From positions 1 to 64,000 of the forward strand of contig NZ_FOYZ01000003.1 in NCBI RefSeq assembly GCF_900112775.1: a stretch of DNA of 64,000 nt, read 5' to 3'. Origin of the DNA: Anaeromicropila populeti (GTDB taxonomy: Bacteria; Bacillota; Clostridia; Lachnospirales; Lachnospiraceae). The position numbers and the translations under genes are program-made. Shown here piece after piece: positions 1 through 7,506 of this stretch; within the stretch, counting starts at the first letter, position 1; every line of letters begins with the position of its first letter. The notes under the pieces are model-generated. The model worked only from the letters and a program-made list of their open reading frames with translations, was not told where the DNA came from and searched no databases.

Positions 1-135
1 TTTTTGGGTGCATCTTTTTATAGATGCTGTTCTTTGAAATTCTTTTTGAATTTTCAAGGTTGTTTCACTGTTTAGTTATCAAAGTTCTTTTTTATTCTCT
101 TGCCTCTGTCTTTGTTTCTCTCAGAAGCGACTTGA
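1..135 (-). other. Probable rRNA operon leader (16S lies off the left edge)
   Basis: Read on the minus strand, this stretch follows two strong tandem promoters and contains no plausible gene. It carries the short tracts typical of clostridial rRNA leaders, such as CTTTGATAACTAAACAGTG followed by CCTTGAAAATT. The first 25 bases hold a small inverted repeat (GCATC/GATGC) followed on the minus strand by an A-run. The 16S gene itself is not in the window, so the assignment rests on the promoters and the leader-like sequence. Confidence 0.5.
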
Positions 136-137
136 TT

Positions 138-166
138 ATCTTACCACATCTTTCGACGTGTGTCAA
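138..166 (-). promoter_or_regulatory. Strong sigma-A promoter, rrn P2-like
   Basis: On the minus strand a perfect TTGACA (166-161) is separated by 17 bases from TAAGAT (143-138). It fires leftward and is the downstream member of a tandem pair, an arrangement usual for rRNA operons. Confidence 0.7.
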
Positions 167-237
167 CATGTTTTTTATATTTTTTAAATTGTTTAATTTG
201 TTTGACCTTTTTAGACAATTTGTTGTTGACTTGGATA

Positions 238-266
238 AGTATAGCAGAGTCTATTACATCTGTCAA
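238..266 (-). promoter_or_regulatory. Strong sigma-A promoter, rrn P1-like
   Basis: On the minus strand a perfect TTGACA (266-261) is followed after 17 bases by TATACT (243-238). It lies 100 bases upstream of the second promoter and just downstream of the stop codon of the PH-like gene. No gene starts between it and the left edge, so its product must be a stable RNA leader or a gene beyond the edge. Confidence 0.7.
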
Positions 267-290
267 CAACTTTCTATTCATATTGTCTTT

Positions 291-662
291 TTATTCATCA
301 TCATCTGAATCATCTGCTGTATCCGCGTCAATCCCCAGTGTATGCATAGTTCTGCGCTTAATCCTTGCTTCTTCTGAAGTTTTCATAATGTAATCTTTTA
401 TTTCAGACGCCCTTTTAATATGAATCAGCATTAATTCTGGATGTGTTGAATCTCCTGTATAACATATTAAGGTACCAGTTCCGAAGATTCGTTCCATAAT
501 GCTTTTGCTCATTCTAACATCCTGAACCTTATATATATACGCATCATCCTCAATAATGGTAAAAAGTCCCTTTTTAATCCGAATTTTTTCCTCGTCAATT
601 GTATACGTCGTAAAGCAGATCGGCAGTGCTAAAAACTTTGTCCTCTTTTTTTCTATAAACAT
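291..662 (-). CDS. PH-like (bPH-type) domain small protein
   Basis: The 123-residue product resembles bacterial pleckstrin-homology-like (YdbT/DUF304-type) proteins: short beta strands through IRIKKGLFTIIEDDAYIYK, then DVRMSKSIMERIFGTGTL, which matches the way these domains describe a reference-frame switch and an amphipathic helix. The tail is very acidic (DADTADDSDDDE). The start is set at the ATG of MFIEKKRT because GGAGG lies nine to ten bases upstream; an in-frame ATG further up has no such site. There is no signal peptide or membrane helix, so it is probably cytoplasmic or membrane-peripheral. It sits 29 bases after a lipoprotein gene, likely co-transcribed. The exact role is unknown. 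Confidence 0.6.
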   Translation of the reverse strand: MFIEKKRTKFLALPICFTTYTIDEEKIRIKKGLFTIIEDDAYIYKVQDVRMSKSIMERIFGTGTLICYTGDSTHPELMLIHIKRASEIKDYIMKTSEEARIKRRTMHTLGIDADTADDSDDDE

Positions 663-691
663 AGCAATATTCCCTCCAGAATTCCCCAATA

Positions 692-1414
692 TTATTTAAA
701 AGCAACAACTGCTTCCTCTTTCCCATTCGATATCTTTATACTGCCACCTTCAACACTTAATTTCTTACTAACCTCAAAGACAAGAATGCCATCCGTATCT
801 TTTCCACCTTCTATCTCTGTCTTCAAATATTGCAGATCGTTTACCAATAACGTTAATGATGGCTTTGTTACTTTACCATCAACAATTAATTGATAATTTA
901 TTTTAGACTCCATTAAATCAATTGTTTTTCTGGATTTAGAAACATTTTTGATTTGAAATGAAACAATCAACAACTGGTTTCCTTCTGCCGGCGAAAGTGT
1001 AAAGTATGTGTTAGTCTCCTTATCAGGGTAACTATTACATAATTGGTAGGACGAGTATTTAACTTCAAATTTATTTTGAGCAATTACCTGTGACAATGAC
1101 GCCGTTTGAAGAACTTCAGTTGTGCTGTTTTCTGTAGCTTCTGGTTCCTTGGTTTGTTCAGTCGTTTCAGCTGCTATAGATGTACTCACAGGCTGTGGCG
1201 TTGGTGTAACAGTTACCGTTTCTTCTTCCGCAATGCTTTCTTCATCATCTGTATAAATCAATTCTTCCTTGTAATGCTTATCATATTTAAGTAAACTTCC
1301 TGCGATATATTCTGCAATCTGATCGTTTTCTTTATCCGTAATTTCCGCTTTTCCAGAGCATCCGGTAGTTATTAAGGACACTAACAAAATACCAACAAAA
1401 AATTTTTTCTTCAT
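692..1414 (-). CDS. Secreted lipoprotein with DUF4352-like C-terminal domain
   Basis: The 240-residue product starts MKKKFFVGILLVSLITTGC, a type II signal peptide with lipobox LITTGC, so it should be lipid-anchored on the outer face of the membrane. After the anchor come an acidic stretch and a Thr/Pro/Glu-rich linker (about residues 60-105). The last 120 residues look like an immunoglobulin-like DUF4352-type fold, with LIVSFQIKNVSKSRKTIDL resembling the motif that describes a protein more or less invariant against neutral groups of the family. The start has GGAGG seven bases upstream; the 22 codons in front of it have no ribosome site. Substrate or partner unknown. It precedes the PH-like gene on the same strand. 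Confidence 0.65.
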   Translation of the reverse strand: MKKKFFVGILLVSLITTGCSGKAEITDKENDQIAEYIAGSLLKYDKHYKEELIYTDDEESIAEEETVTVTPTPQPVSTSIAAETTEQTKEPEATENSTTEVLQTASLSQVIAQNKFEVKYSSYQLCNSYPDKETNTYFTLSPAEGNQLLIVSFQIKNVSKSRKTIDLMESKINYQLIVDGKVTKPSLTLLVNDLQYLKTEIEGGKDTDGILVFEVSKKLSVEGGSIKISNGKEEAVVAFK

Positions 1415-1500
1415 GAAATTCCTCCGTAATATTTTATTATTACACCTATTCATAATAGCACTATTTTTTTTATAAGACAATCCTTAAATCGAACTATATT

Positions 1501-1548
1501 TAAAAAAGACGTACTACAATTTAATCCAAATATTAATTATAGTACGTC
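1501..1548 (-). terminator. Intrinsic terminator after the sensor kinase gene
   Basis: The arms GACGTACTA and TAGTACGTC (1508-1516 and 1540-1548) pair around an AT-rich loop. On the minus strand the stem is followed directly by a run of six T residues. It lies just past the kinase stop codon. Confidence 0.7.
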
Positions 1549-1554
1549 CATTGT

Positions 1555-3162
1555 TTAATTTTTATTATTGATATCCACTTCAAACCAGAATTCCACACCA
1601 TTGTTATGATTAATCACACCAAAATCATGGTTTAACGACTTCATAACAGCACTTACAATAGACAATCCTATTCCATTTCCACCATACTCTCTTGTTCTGG
1701 CTTTATCAACCTTGTAGAATTTAATCCAAATCTTTTCTAAATCCTCCTGGGGGATTTGTTTTCCGGTATTGAAAACAGATACTCTTAATGTATCCTGCTT
1801 TTTTACTAACTTAATATGAATAACTTTTTCACCATCTACATGATTCAATGCATTACTGATATAATTTGTAAAAACCTCTTCTACCATATACTCATCGGAC
1901 CATACGTAAATAGGACTTGAGGCTTCAAAAAGCAGTCTTACTCCCTTTTGCTGAACCAAAATTCCAACACTTGCTATCACAGATTTTATCATTTGTACAA
2001 TATCAAAATGCTCAATTTGAGCCATATTATTTCCAAATTCAATCTGGTTCAGCGTCAATAGCTTTTTCACCATTTTATTCATTTTATTGGCTTCATCAGA
2101 AATAACTTCACAATAAAAGTTGCGGCTTTCCGCATCATCATTTACATTCTCAATAAGACCTTCTGCATATCCCTGAATAAGCGCAATTGGTGTTTTAAGC
2201 TCATGTGAAACATTGGATAAAAATTCTTTTCTCATTTCATCAATTTGAATCTTTCTCTCAATATCAGTCTTCAGTTCATTATTTGCCGTTTTCAATTCGG
2301 AAATCGTATGTTCCAGCTTATTCGATAAAGTATTTATACCATTACCAAGAATCCCTATCTCATCATTACGCTCTTCCTCATATTTAGCTGTAAAATCTAA
2401 ATCAACCATTCGCTCCGCGATTTCAGACAGATCTAATATTGGTTTTGTGAAATTTTTACTTAAAAAGAACATTATAATCGTGCTAATCAGTGCAACTATA
2501 ATTCCAATATAAGCAAGAAACTGATTAGATATATGGATACTTTCTTTCATACTTTCATAATTTGCTCTCAAATAAATATAATTTCCGCAATCCAGAACAC
2601 CAATTAATTCAATATAATTCGACTGCATTCTCTCATCATACCGCTTATATATTTCAAAATTTTCAGATTGCTCCAATAAGTCTCTTCCTTGTTCTGGTCT
2701 TACAACAAATCCCTGATGTTTTTTCCAGTAATCTATAAAGTTCTCATAAATCTGTTGCTTTTGTCTGTCACTGGTGTTACTCAGTACATTGAAGGGATAT
2801 ATATAATAAAATCTGTCCTGAATCGAAAAGGACAATAGGTTTTCTCCAATCAAATACAGATTCAGATTATTATTTGCCTCAATCCGTTCCACCTTTATGC
2901 TAATTTCATCATCATCTAGAACGGTTGTATTTTCTGTGTCATCTGCTAACTGCAAAAGATTATTTACCTGGTTAAATCCATCTACCAAAGAGTTAATTTT
3001 GCTGGCTTTATAGTACGAAGGCAGCAACCAGATGTTAACAATCCAGCAGGCAAACACAACAAGCGCAATAAATGCTGTAAGTGTGAGCATCAGACGCATC
3101 CTGAGAGAATCTTTAAAAACCATAAAATTTCTCAATCGTTCTTTCCATTTTGAATTATCCAT
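1555..3162 (-). CDS. Membrane sensor histidine kinase
   Basis: The 535-residue protein has a first membrane helix at about residues 24-48 and a roughly 165-residue outer sensing region. A second helix follows at 215-236, then a HAMP linker (237-290). The dimerisation/phospho-acceptor box is FLSNVSHELKTPIALIQGY, with His320 as the phosphorylation site. The ATPase domain shows the N box (TNYISNALNH, about 432-441) and the G box GGNGIGLSI. It should autophosphorylate in response to an outside signal and pass phosphate to the response regulator 10 bases upstream. GGAGG lies at a good distance from the ATG. The outer region matches no sensor fold I recognise, so the ligand is unknown; similarity to VanS/ResE-type kinases is general only. 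Confidence 0.92.
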   Translation of the reverse strand: MDNSKWKERLRNFMVFKDSLRMRLMLTLTAFIALVVFACWIVNIWLLPSYYKASKINSLVDGFNQVNNLLQLADDTENTTVLDDDEISIKVERIEANNNLNLYLIGENLLSFSIQDRFYYIYPFNVLSNTSDRQKQQIYENFIDYWKKHQGFVVRPEQGRDLLEQSENFEIYKRYDERMQSNYIELIGVLDCGNYIYLRANYESMKESIHISNQFLAYIGIIVALISTIIMFFLSKNFTKPILDLSEIAERMVDLDFTAKYEEERNDEIGILGNGINTLSNKLEHTISELKTANNELKTDIERKIQIDEMRKEFLSNVSHELKTPIALIQGYAEGLIENVNDDAESRNFYCEVISDEANKMNKMVKKLLTLNQIEFGNNMAQIEHFDIVQMIKSVIASVGILVQQKGVRLLFEASSPIYVWSDEYMVEEVFTNYISNALNHVDGEKVIHIKLVKKQDTLRVSVFNTGKQIPQEDLEKIWIKFYKVDKARTREYGGNGIGLSIVSAVMKSLNHDFGVINHNNGVEFWFEVDINNKN

Positions 3163-3172
3163 TCAGTTCCTC

Positions 3173-3844
3173 CTATACTTCAAATTTGTAGCCCATGCCC
3201 CAAATTGTTTTAATGTATTCTCCTTTTTCCCCCATCTTGCTCCGCAATTTTTTCACATGGGTGTCAATGGTTCTTGCATCTCCAAAATAGTCATAATTCC
3301 AAACATTATTCAAAATTCTTTCTCTTGAAAGAGCTACCCCTTTGTTTTCAACAAAATAGGATAGTAATTCAAATTCTTTAAAACTTAACTCAATAGATTT
3401 ACCATCAATTAACACTTCATGTGCTGTCTGATCTAAAACAAGTCCACCAATTTCAAATTTCCCTTCTTCCAGCACATTAGAGCGCCTCAAGATTGCACTT
3501 ACCCGAGCCACCAAAATCTTAGGACTAAATGGCTTTGCAATATACTCATCCACTCCCAGATCAAATCCAAGCAGTTCATCTCTTTCATCACCCTTTGCTG
3601 TCAGCATAATAATAGGAACTTTTGAATATTGCCGAACTTCCCGGCAAACACTCCAGCCATCCATTTTTGGCATCATGACATCTAAAATGATTAAAGAAAT
3701 AGTATTATCTTGAAAAAATATATCCACAGCCCGCTCGCCATCCTCTGCCTCTATTACTTCAAAACCTTCTCTTACCAAAAAATCTCTTACAAGTTTTCTC
3801 ATACGACTTTCATCATCAACTACCAGAATCTTTATCTTATCCAT
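3173..3844 (-). CDS. OmpR-family response regulator
   Basis: The 223-residue protein has a receiver domain with the acidic pair Asp10/Asp11, phospho-acceptor Asp55 (LIILDVMMPKMDG), Thr82 and Lys104. A C-terminal winged helix follows (about 125-222), ending RTIDTHVKKLRSKMGEKGEYIKTIWGMGYKFEV-like in pattern, the OmpR/PhoB signature. It is the partner of the kinase gene that follows 10 bases later in the same transcript. Target genes are unknown; the neighbouring lipoprotein is a possible but unproven target. Confidence 0.94.
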   Translation of the reverse strand: MDKIKILVVDDESRMRKLVRDFLVREGFEVIEAEDGERAVDIFFQDNTISLIILDVMMPKMDGWSVCREVRQYSKVPIIMLTAKGDERDELLGFDLGVDEYIAKPFSPKILVARVSAILRRSNVLEEGKFEIGGLVLDQTAHEVLIDGKSIELSFKEFELLSYFVENKGVALSRERILNNVWNYDYFGDARTIDTHVKKLRSKMGEKGEYIKTIWGMGYKFEV

Positions 3845-3975
3845 GTAAACACTCCTTAACCTATATTATTTTATGTCCATCCATCTCTGTTTCACCTTAC
3901 TATTAGTATATACCATATATATGACTAAATTGTGAAAACAAATAAGCAGCTAGAATACCAGCATTATAACCTAGA

Positions 3976-4011
3976 TAAAGGGAGATGACAACAATCTGTT
4001 ATCATCTCCCT
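3976..4011 (-). terminator. Probable terminator after the small HTH gene
   Basis: AGGGAGATGA (3979-3988) pairs with TCATCTCCCT (4002-4011). On the minus strand the stem is followed by TTTATCT, a weak T-tract. It separates the small regulator gene from the response-regulator gene. Confidence 0.55.
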
Positions 4012-4037
4012 AAGTAATTATTCCTTCTGATGTTCTG

Positions 4038-4250
4038 TTACCTATACTGAAAAAAATATGCAGGTATATCTAATGTATTTAATCCAAGAAGTTCAATCGA
4101 CCTATTTATTTCATTTTGCGTAAACTCAAGTTTGCAGTTAAGCCTTTGGCTCAATGAAACACGTCCCATTCCAAGAGCTTTTGCAAATTTTTCTTGTGTG
4201 CCATAGATTTCTTTAATCCTGCCTAGTAACTTGCTGTAATTATAAATCAT
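4038..4250 (-). CDS. Small HTH protein (DUF739-like, Cro/CI type)
   Basis: The 70-residue product has a helix-turn-helix at GTQEKFAKALGMGRVSLSQRL, of the kind found in small phage or plasmid repressors (DUF739 group). The start is placed at MIYNYSKLLG because the purine run GAGGTGAGGG lies just upstream; the longer open frame in front runs through its own promoter. It is transcribed away from an XRE-family gene, with promoters on both strands and a perfect palindrome between them. This is the layout of a phage-type genetic switch, although no other phage gene is present. It may be a relic or a host-adopted regulator. Confidence 0.6.
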   Translation of the reverse strand: MIYNYSKLLGRIKEIYGTQEKFAKALGMGRVSLSQRLNCKLEFTQNEINRSIELLGLNTLDIPAYFFQYR

Positions 4251-4271
4251 GACCCTCACCTCATATTTTTT

Positions 4272-4287
4272 GTTCAGAATACTGAAC
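4272..4287. promoter_or_regulatory. Palindromic operator candidate
   Basis: The sequence GTTCAG-AATA-CTGAAC is a perfect 6-base inverted repeat with a 4-base spacer. It covers about positions +1 to +16 of the minus-strand promoter for the small HTH gene, where a bound repressor would block transcription. Either of the two flanking HTH proteins could be the ligand. Confidence 0.55.
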
Positions 4288-4294
4288 TGAGTAA

Positions 4295-4323
4295 ATTTTA
4301 CCATAATATAACATAAAAGTCAA
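4295..4323 (-). promoter_or_regulatory. Promoter of the small HTH gene
   Basis: On the minus strand TTGACT is followed after exactly 17 bases by TAAAAT. The start point would be about 4288, immediately beside the palindrome. Confidence 0.6.
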
Positions 4324-4370
4324 CACTTCATTTTGATTTTATATTTTATTACAGAATCTAAATATTTTTG

Positions 4371-4399
4371 TTGTCTAATTAAAACTTTTATGGTAGAAT
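4371..4399 (+). promoter_or_regulatory. Promoter of the XRE regulator gene
   Basis: TTGTCT and TAGAAT are separated by 17 bases. The predicted start is about 25 bases before the chosen ATG, leaving room for the ribosome site. Confidence 0.55.
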
Positions 4400-4431
4400 T
4401 AGGAAAAGTTTATGTTGAAAGAGGTGTCAAG

Positions 4432-4815
4432 ATGAATATAATTGCGACTCGTATCAAAAAAGCAATGGATATACGTAATATGCGGCAAGTTGATGTGATT
4501 GAAAAAAGTGGTATTAATAAAGGTTCACTAAGTTCCTACCTTTCTGGGAAATACATACCAAAACAATCAAACATAATCCGGCTTGCAAGTGCTCTGAATG
4601 TTGCAGAGGCATGGCTCAGCGGCCAGGATGTTCCTATGGAACGTATTGATTATAGTTCCGCACTTGAAGTACATGAATCATTTGATTCTTTATCTGAGAT
4701 GGATATAAAACTTCTGGACTATTTTAGCAGGCTCAACGAAACAGGAAAAGCAGAAGCACTAAAAAGAATATGTGAATTAACATATCTTTACTCCTATACA
4801 GAATCTAATTCGTGA
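4432..4815 (+). CDS. XRE-family transcriptional regulator
   Basis: The 127-residue product has an N-terminal HTH_3 domain (about residues 5-62), with MRQVDVIEKSGINKGSLSSY as the recognition region and the usual YIPKQSNIIRLASALNV hinge. The C-terminal half is helical and acidic (LSEMDIKLLDYFSRLNETGK) and likely dimerises. The ATG chosen has AAAGAGGTG upstream and lies behind a good promoter; an earlier in-frame ATG would put the promoter inside the gene. It faces away from the small HTH gene, so the two probably cross-regulate. Target genes beyond the shared palindrome are unknown. Confidence 0.8.
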   Translation: MNIIATRIKKAMDIRNMRQVDVIEKSGINKGSLSSYLSGKYIPKQSNIIRLASALNVAEAWLSGQDVPMERIDYSSALEVHESFDSLSEMDIKLLDYFSRLNETGKAEALKRICELTYLYSYTESNS

Positions 4816-4938
4816 AATAAATATGTGTCATTACCTACTAACCTCTCATACTCTCACTACATCAAAGTTTGTTTCAAACTCAAGCAGCACATTAAATTCT
4901 TATCAGTACCTATGACATGAAAATTTACGAGATAACCA

Positions 4939-4967
4939 TTTATTTCTTATACTATATCATGTATAAT
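4939..4967 (+). promoter_or_regulatory. Possible promoter of the 5.0-kb lipoprotein gene
   Basis: A perfect TATAAT (4962-4967) lies 46 bases before the start codon. The matching upstream hexamer TTTATT at 17-base spacing is poor, so the -10 carries the call. Confidence 0.4.
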
Positions 4968-5013
4968 AATAGCAATATCTATGATATTATTAAAATGTAT
5001 AGGAGAACGTACT

Positions 5014-5598
5014 ATGAGAAAACGAAATTTATTTATTACTGTGTTACTTTTTATTGCACTAATGACCTCTGGTTGCTTCAACAAGAAACCTGAAGATAAA
5101 GTGAAGGATATGCTGAAGGAAGCCTTCTCTTCTCTTACAGAATATGATTTGGCAGCTGCAAAGCAATATTTTAGCGAATGGGATGAGGAACTGCTGGCTA
5201 CATCTTCTGATATAGAAGACGATCCATTAATTGACTACTTGGTCGAGTGTCACCAGACAACAAAGTACGAAATTAATTCCATTGATATAGCAGATGATAA
5301 AGCAACTGTTGAACTTGATTTCAACTACATAGATAATACTAATTTTACGAATATTTTTGCCGCTAAAGTTTTTCAGAAAGCATTAGATAATGAACTTTCT
5401 GATTCAACAACAGAAGAAGAAGGTGAAGAAGTGTACAGAGAAACTATTTCTGAAATAAAAGAAGAACTGAATCCCAGTACAGTAGAAAGCACATTTACAT
5501 TACAATTATCTAAAATCGACGACGAATGGAAAATTAGCGAATTAACAGATGAGCTTGTAAAAGTAATTACTACAAATATCTCAGAAACAACTGAATAA
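5014..5598 (+). CDS. Putative lipoprotein, DUF4878/DUF5105-like fold
   Basis: The 194-residue product begins MRKRNLFITVLLFIALMTSGC, a lipoprotein signal with lipobox LMTSGC. The mature part starts PEDKVKDMLKEAFSSLTEYDLAAAKQYF, a helix pattern seen in NTF2-like accessory lipoproteins that carry DUF4878 or DUF5105. Later strands (ATVELDFNYID, TFTLQLSKIDDEWKI) fit an NTF2-type sheet ending in a Trp-containing strand. AGGAG lies eight bases before this ATG. A good terminator follows, so it is a single-gene unit. The role is unknown; such proteins are often membrane-stress or transport accessories. Confidence 0.6.
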   Translation: MRKRNLFITVLLFIALMTSGCFNKKPEDKVKDMLKEAFSSLTEYDLAAAKQYFSEWDEELLATSSDIEDDPLIDYLVECHQTTKYEINSIDIADDKATVELDFNYIDNTNFTNIFAAKVFQKALDNELSDSTTEEEGEEVYRETISEIKEELNPSTVESTFTLQLSKIDDEWKISELTDELVKVITTNISETTE

Positions 5599-5618
5599 AC
5601 TTTAGGATCATTAGCAGC

Positions 5619-5667
5619 AAGCCTGTTATACCGACGGTCACTCAGCCACTGGTAGACAGGCTTTTTT
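5619..5667 (+). terminator. Intrinsic terminator after the lipoprotein gene
   Basis: AAGCCTGT pairs with ACAGGCTT, with further pairing inside (TACC/GGTA), and six T residues follow. Confidence 0.75.
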
Positions 5668-5719
5668 GTAGAATGCACACTTTTTTCTGCCCATTAGCAA
5701 AGCTTTACCAAAAAGCAAT

Positions 5720-5747
5720 TGACTTTTTGGTAATATATGGTATATTA
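5720..5747 (+). promoter_or_regulatory. Promoter of the zinc-ribbon membrane gene
   Basis: TTGACT and TATATT are separated by 16 bases, 43 bases before the ATG. Confidence 0.55.
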
Positions 5748-5789
5748 TTTATAGTTATCTAATATATATTACATTCGGGGAGGAACTAT

Positions 5790-6470
5790 ATGGAACAATT
5801 CTGTAAATTCTGCGGCAAACCACTTGTTGATGGTAAATGTGACTGTGACGATTATATTCGTACAGATAAAAGAAATCAATATTTTCTAATAGTAGAGAGT
5901 CTACTTTTACTATTCAAAAACTTTTTTAAAAAACCGCTTGAAAATTCAAAGCAAACAGCAAAAGAACTTATCATACCTGTAACTGTTATATTGTTTGGAA
6001 TACATTTCCTAATTCTTTTCTGCTATAGCAGCGTAAACTTTGGCCTTAAAGCAGGAATTTTTATTGTGCTTTCTTTTATCATCGTTCATGCATTTATTAT
6101 TAGTAGCATTTCAATTATTGCTAAAAAATTTGATCCAAAAATCCATTTTTACTATGTTCTGTATTCTTCTTGTACTGCCACCATCCCCTCGACCATTTTA
6201 ATTATAGTAAGCTTTATTATCTCTTATTTTTATATTCCACTTGCTATACTTCTACTATTTATCGCATTTATCAGCTGGATTTTGCTTAGTTATACTATAA
6301 CTCAAGAATTCATTTTATTTGATAAGAATTATGTTTTTTGGATCTACCTTCTGCTTATTACATTGTTTCTAATCATTGATTCCTATTTCATGAAATATGC
6401 TGTCTCTTCTGCGATAAAATACTATTTAAACCATCTATCAATATCAGATTTATTCAATTATATGGCATAG
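5790..6470 (+). CDS. Zinc-ribbon, multi-pass membrane protein
   Basis: The 226-residue protein opens with a short zinc-ribbon (CKFCGKPLVDGKCDCD, Cys at about 5, 8, 17 and 19). It then has five strongly hydrophobic segments: about 62-82, 87-110, 128-150, 150-168 and 180-200. This layout resembles the zinc-ribbon plus Yip1-like membrane proteins common in Clostridia. No enzyme motif is present. GGGGAGGAACT lies just before the ATG and a promoter sits upstream. It is downstream of the lipoprotein gene but separated by a terminator, so it is an independent unit. The function is unknown. Confidence 0.65.
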   Translation: MEQFCKFCGKPLVDGKCDCDDYIRTDKRNQYFLIVESLLLLFKNFFKKPLENSKQTAKELIIPVTVILFGIHFLILFCYSSVNFGLKAGIFIVLSFIIVHAFIISSISIIAKKFDPKIHFYYVLYSSCTATIPSTILIIVSFIISYFYIPLAILLLFIAFISWILLSYTITQEFILFDKNYVFWIYLLLITLFLIIDSYFMKYAVSSAIKYYLNHLSISDLFNYMA

Positions 6471-6497
6471 GAAATTATTTTGCAATTTCCTATCACA

Positions 6498-6563
6498 CAA
6501 AAAATGCCTTCTGTCTTCTATAAAGTAAACACTGCTTCACTTTATAAAATGACAGAAAGCATT
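6498..6563 (-). terminator. Terminator of the tmRNA gene
   Basis: A long imperfect hairpin is formed by AATGCCTTCTGTC...TATAAAGT and its partner ACTTTATA...GACAGAAAGCATT. On the minus strand the stem is followed by six T residues. A second small perfect hairpin (AGGAAATT/AATTTCCT, 6469-6491) overlaps the stop of the plus-strand gene and may end that transcript. Confidence 0.7.
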
Positions 6564-6642
6564 TCAAATCATTATCATGTATAACCAGCTCTTTAAAGTT
6601 CTTGTCATACTTCACTCACAATGAACAAGAAATCTCATTCAA

Positions 6643-6983
6643 TGGAGTAGGCGAGAGTCGAACTCGCGTCCAAAAGCCGATTCATTATAGCTTCTCCCAT
6701 TACAGTCATTATTTTAACATTCCCTTAGTAAAACTCCTAATGACAGGATTCTTACCTTAGTAGCTTCATATTACTTAACTTATCTCAAAGCTTTGATAAG
6801 CTAGTGTCCTACAAAATTTGATGCCTAATTCTAAAGTGTAGGTGCCTTAGGTTAGACAGCTGCCGCTATTAGGCAGCGTAAGCTAAATTATCTTCAGCGT
6901 TTATATTTATTTTTGTGTCGTAACGTGGCACAGACGAATGGCTTCCATAATTGCACAACCCCTGTCGAAACCTGTACTACCCC
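6643..6983 (-). ncRNA. ssrA: tmRNA (ssrA)
   Basis: This is transfer-messenger RNA, which rescues stalled ribosomes and tags the unfinished protein for proteolysis. The 5' acceptor arm GGGGTAG (6983-6977) pairs with CTACTCC near the 3' end (6650-6644), followed by a discriminator A; CCA is not encoded. The 3' part carries GGACGCGAGTTCGACTC with the T arm, and the 5' part has GTACAGGTTTCGACAGGGGTTG, both hallmark sequences. The reading frame at 6898-6869 encodes AEDNLAYAA followed by two stops (TAA TAG). At about 341 nt the length is typical. It lies in tandem with smpB, whose product loads it on the ribosome. Confidence 0.97.
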
Positions 6984-7003
6984 AGGGATATAAACGTGAA
7001 GTT

Positions 7004-7032
7004 ATTGTAATACATTTTTATCGATTTGTCAA
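7004..7032 (-). promoter_or_regulatory. ssrA promoter
   Basis: A perfect TTGACA and TACAAT are 17 bases apart on the minus strand. The start point falls about 20 bases upstream of the mature tmRNA 5' end. Confidence 0.75.
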
Positions 7033-7041
7033 TAGAACTAA

Positions 7042-7506
7042 TTATAAATTTTTTACTTTAAAATCCTTCTCAGCTTCCCGCCTCTGATCCTTCTTAGCAA
7101 TATCCTGTCTTTTATCATATAATTTTTTACCTCTTGCAAGCCCAATTTCTACTTTTACAAGGCTTCCACTAAGATAAACATTGAGAGGAACTAAAGTATA
7201 TCCTTGCTGCGTAATTTTACCAGAAATTTTATTAATTTCATACTTATGCAACAATAACTTTTTAACCCTCAATGGGTCTTTGTTAAAAATATTACCCTTT
7301 TCATATGGACTGATATGCATATTATATACGAAGACTTCCCCCTGCTCAATACGAATAAAAGACTCCTTAATGCTGCACTTTCCCATACGCAGCGACTTCA
7401 CTTCTGTTCCATGTAAAACAATTCCTGCTTCAAAAGTATCTTCGATAAAATAATCAAAAAATGCTTTCTTATTATTTGCTATTATCTTCTTCGATTTTAA
7501 CGTCAT
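7042..7506 (-). CDS. smpB: SsrA-binding protein SmpB
   Basis: The 154-residue protein is the partner of tmRNA. It binds the tRNA-like domain and mimics the anticodon arm in the decoding centre. Signatures are [27 protein letters not shown], the [20 protein letters not shown] core and the basic tail [21 protein letters not shown]. Start at MTLKSKK is chosen because AGGAG lies seven bases upstream; the seven extra codons in front would place the start inside that site. The gene begins 35 bases before the rnr stop codon, in another frame, so the two are probably translationally coupled. Confidence 0.96.
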   Translation of the reverse strand: MTLKSKKIIANNKKAFFDYFIEDTFEAGIVLHGTEVKSLRMGKCSIKESFIRIEQGEVFVYNMHISPYEKGNIFNKDPLRVKKLLLHKYEINKISGKITQQGYTLVPLNVYLSGSLVKVEIGLARGKKLYDKRQDIAKKDQRREAEKDFKVKNL

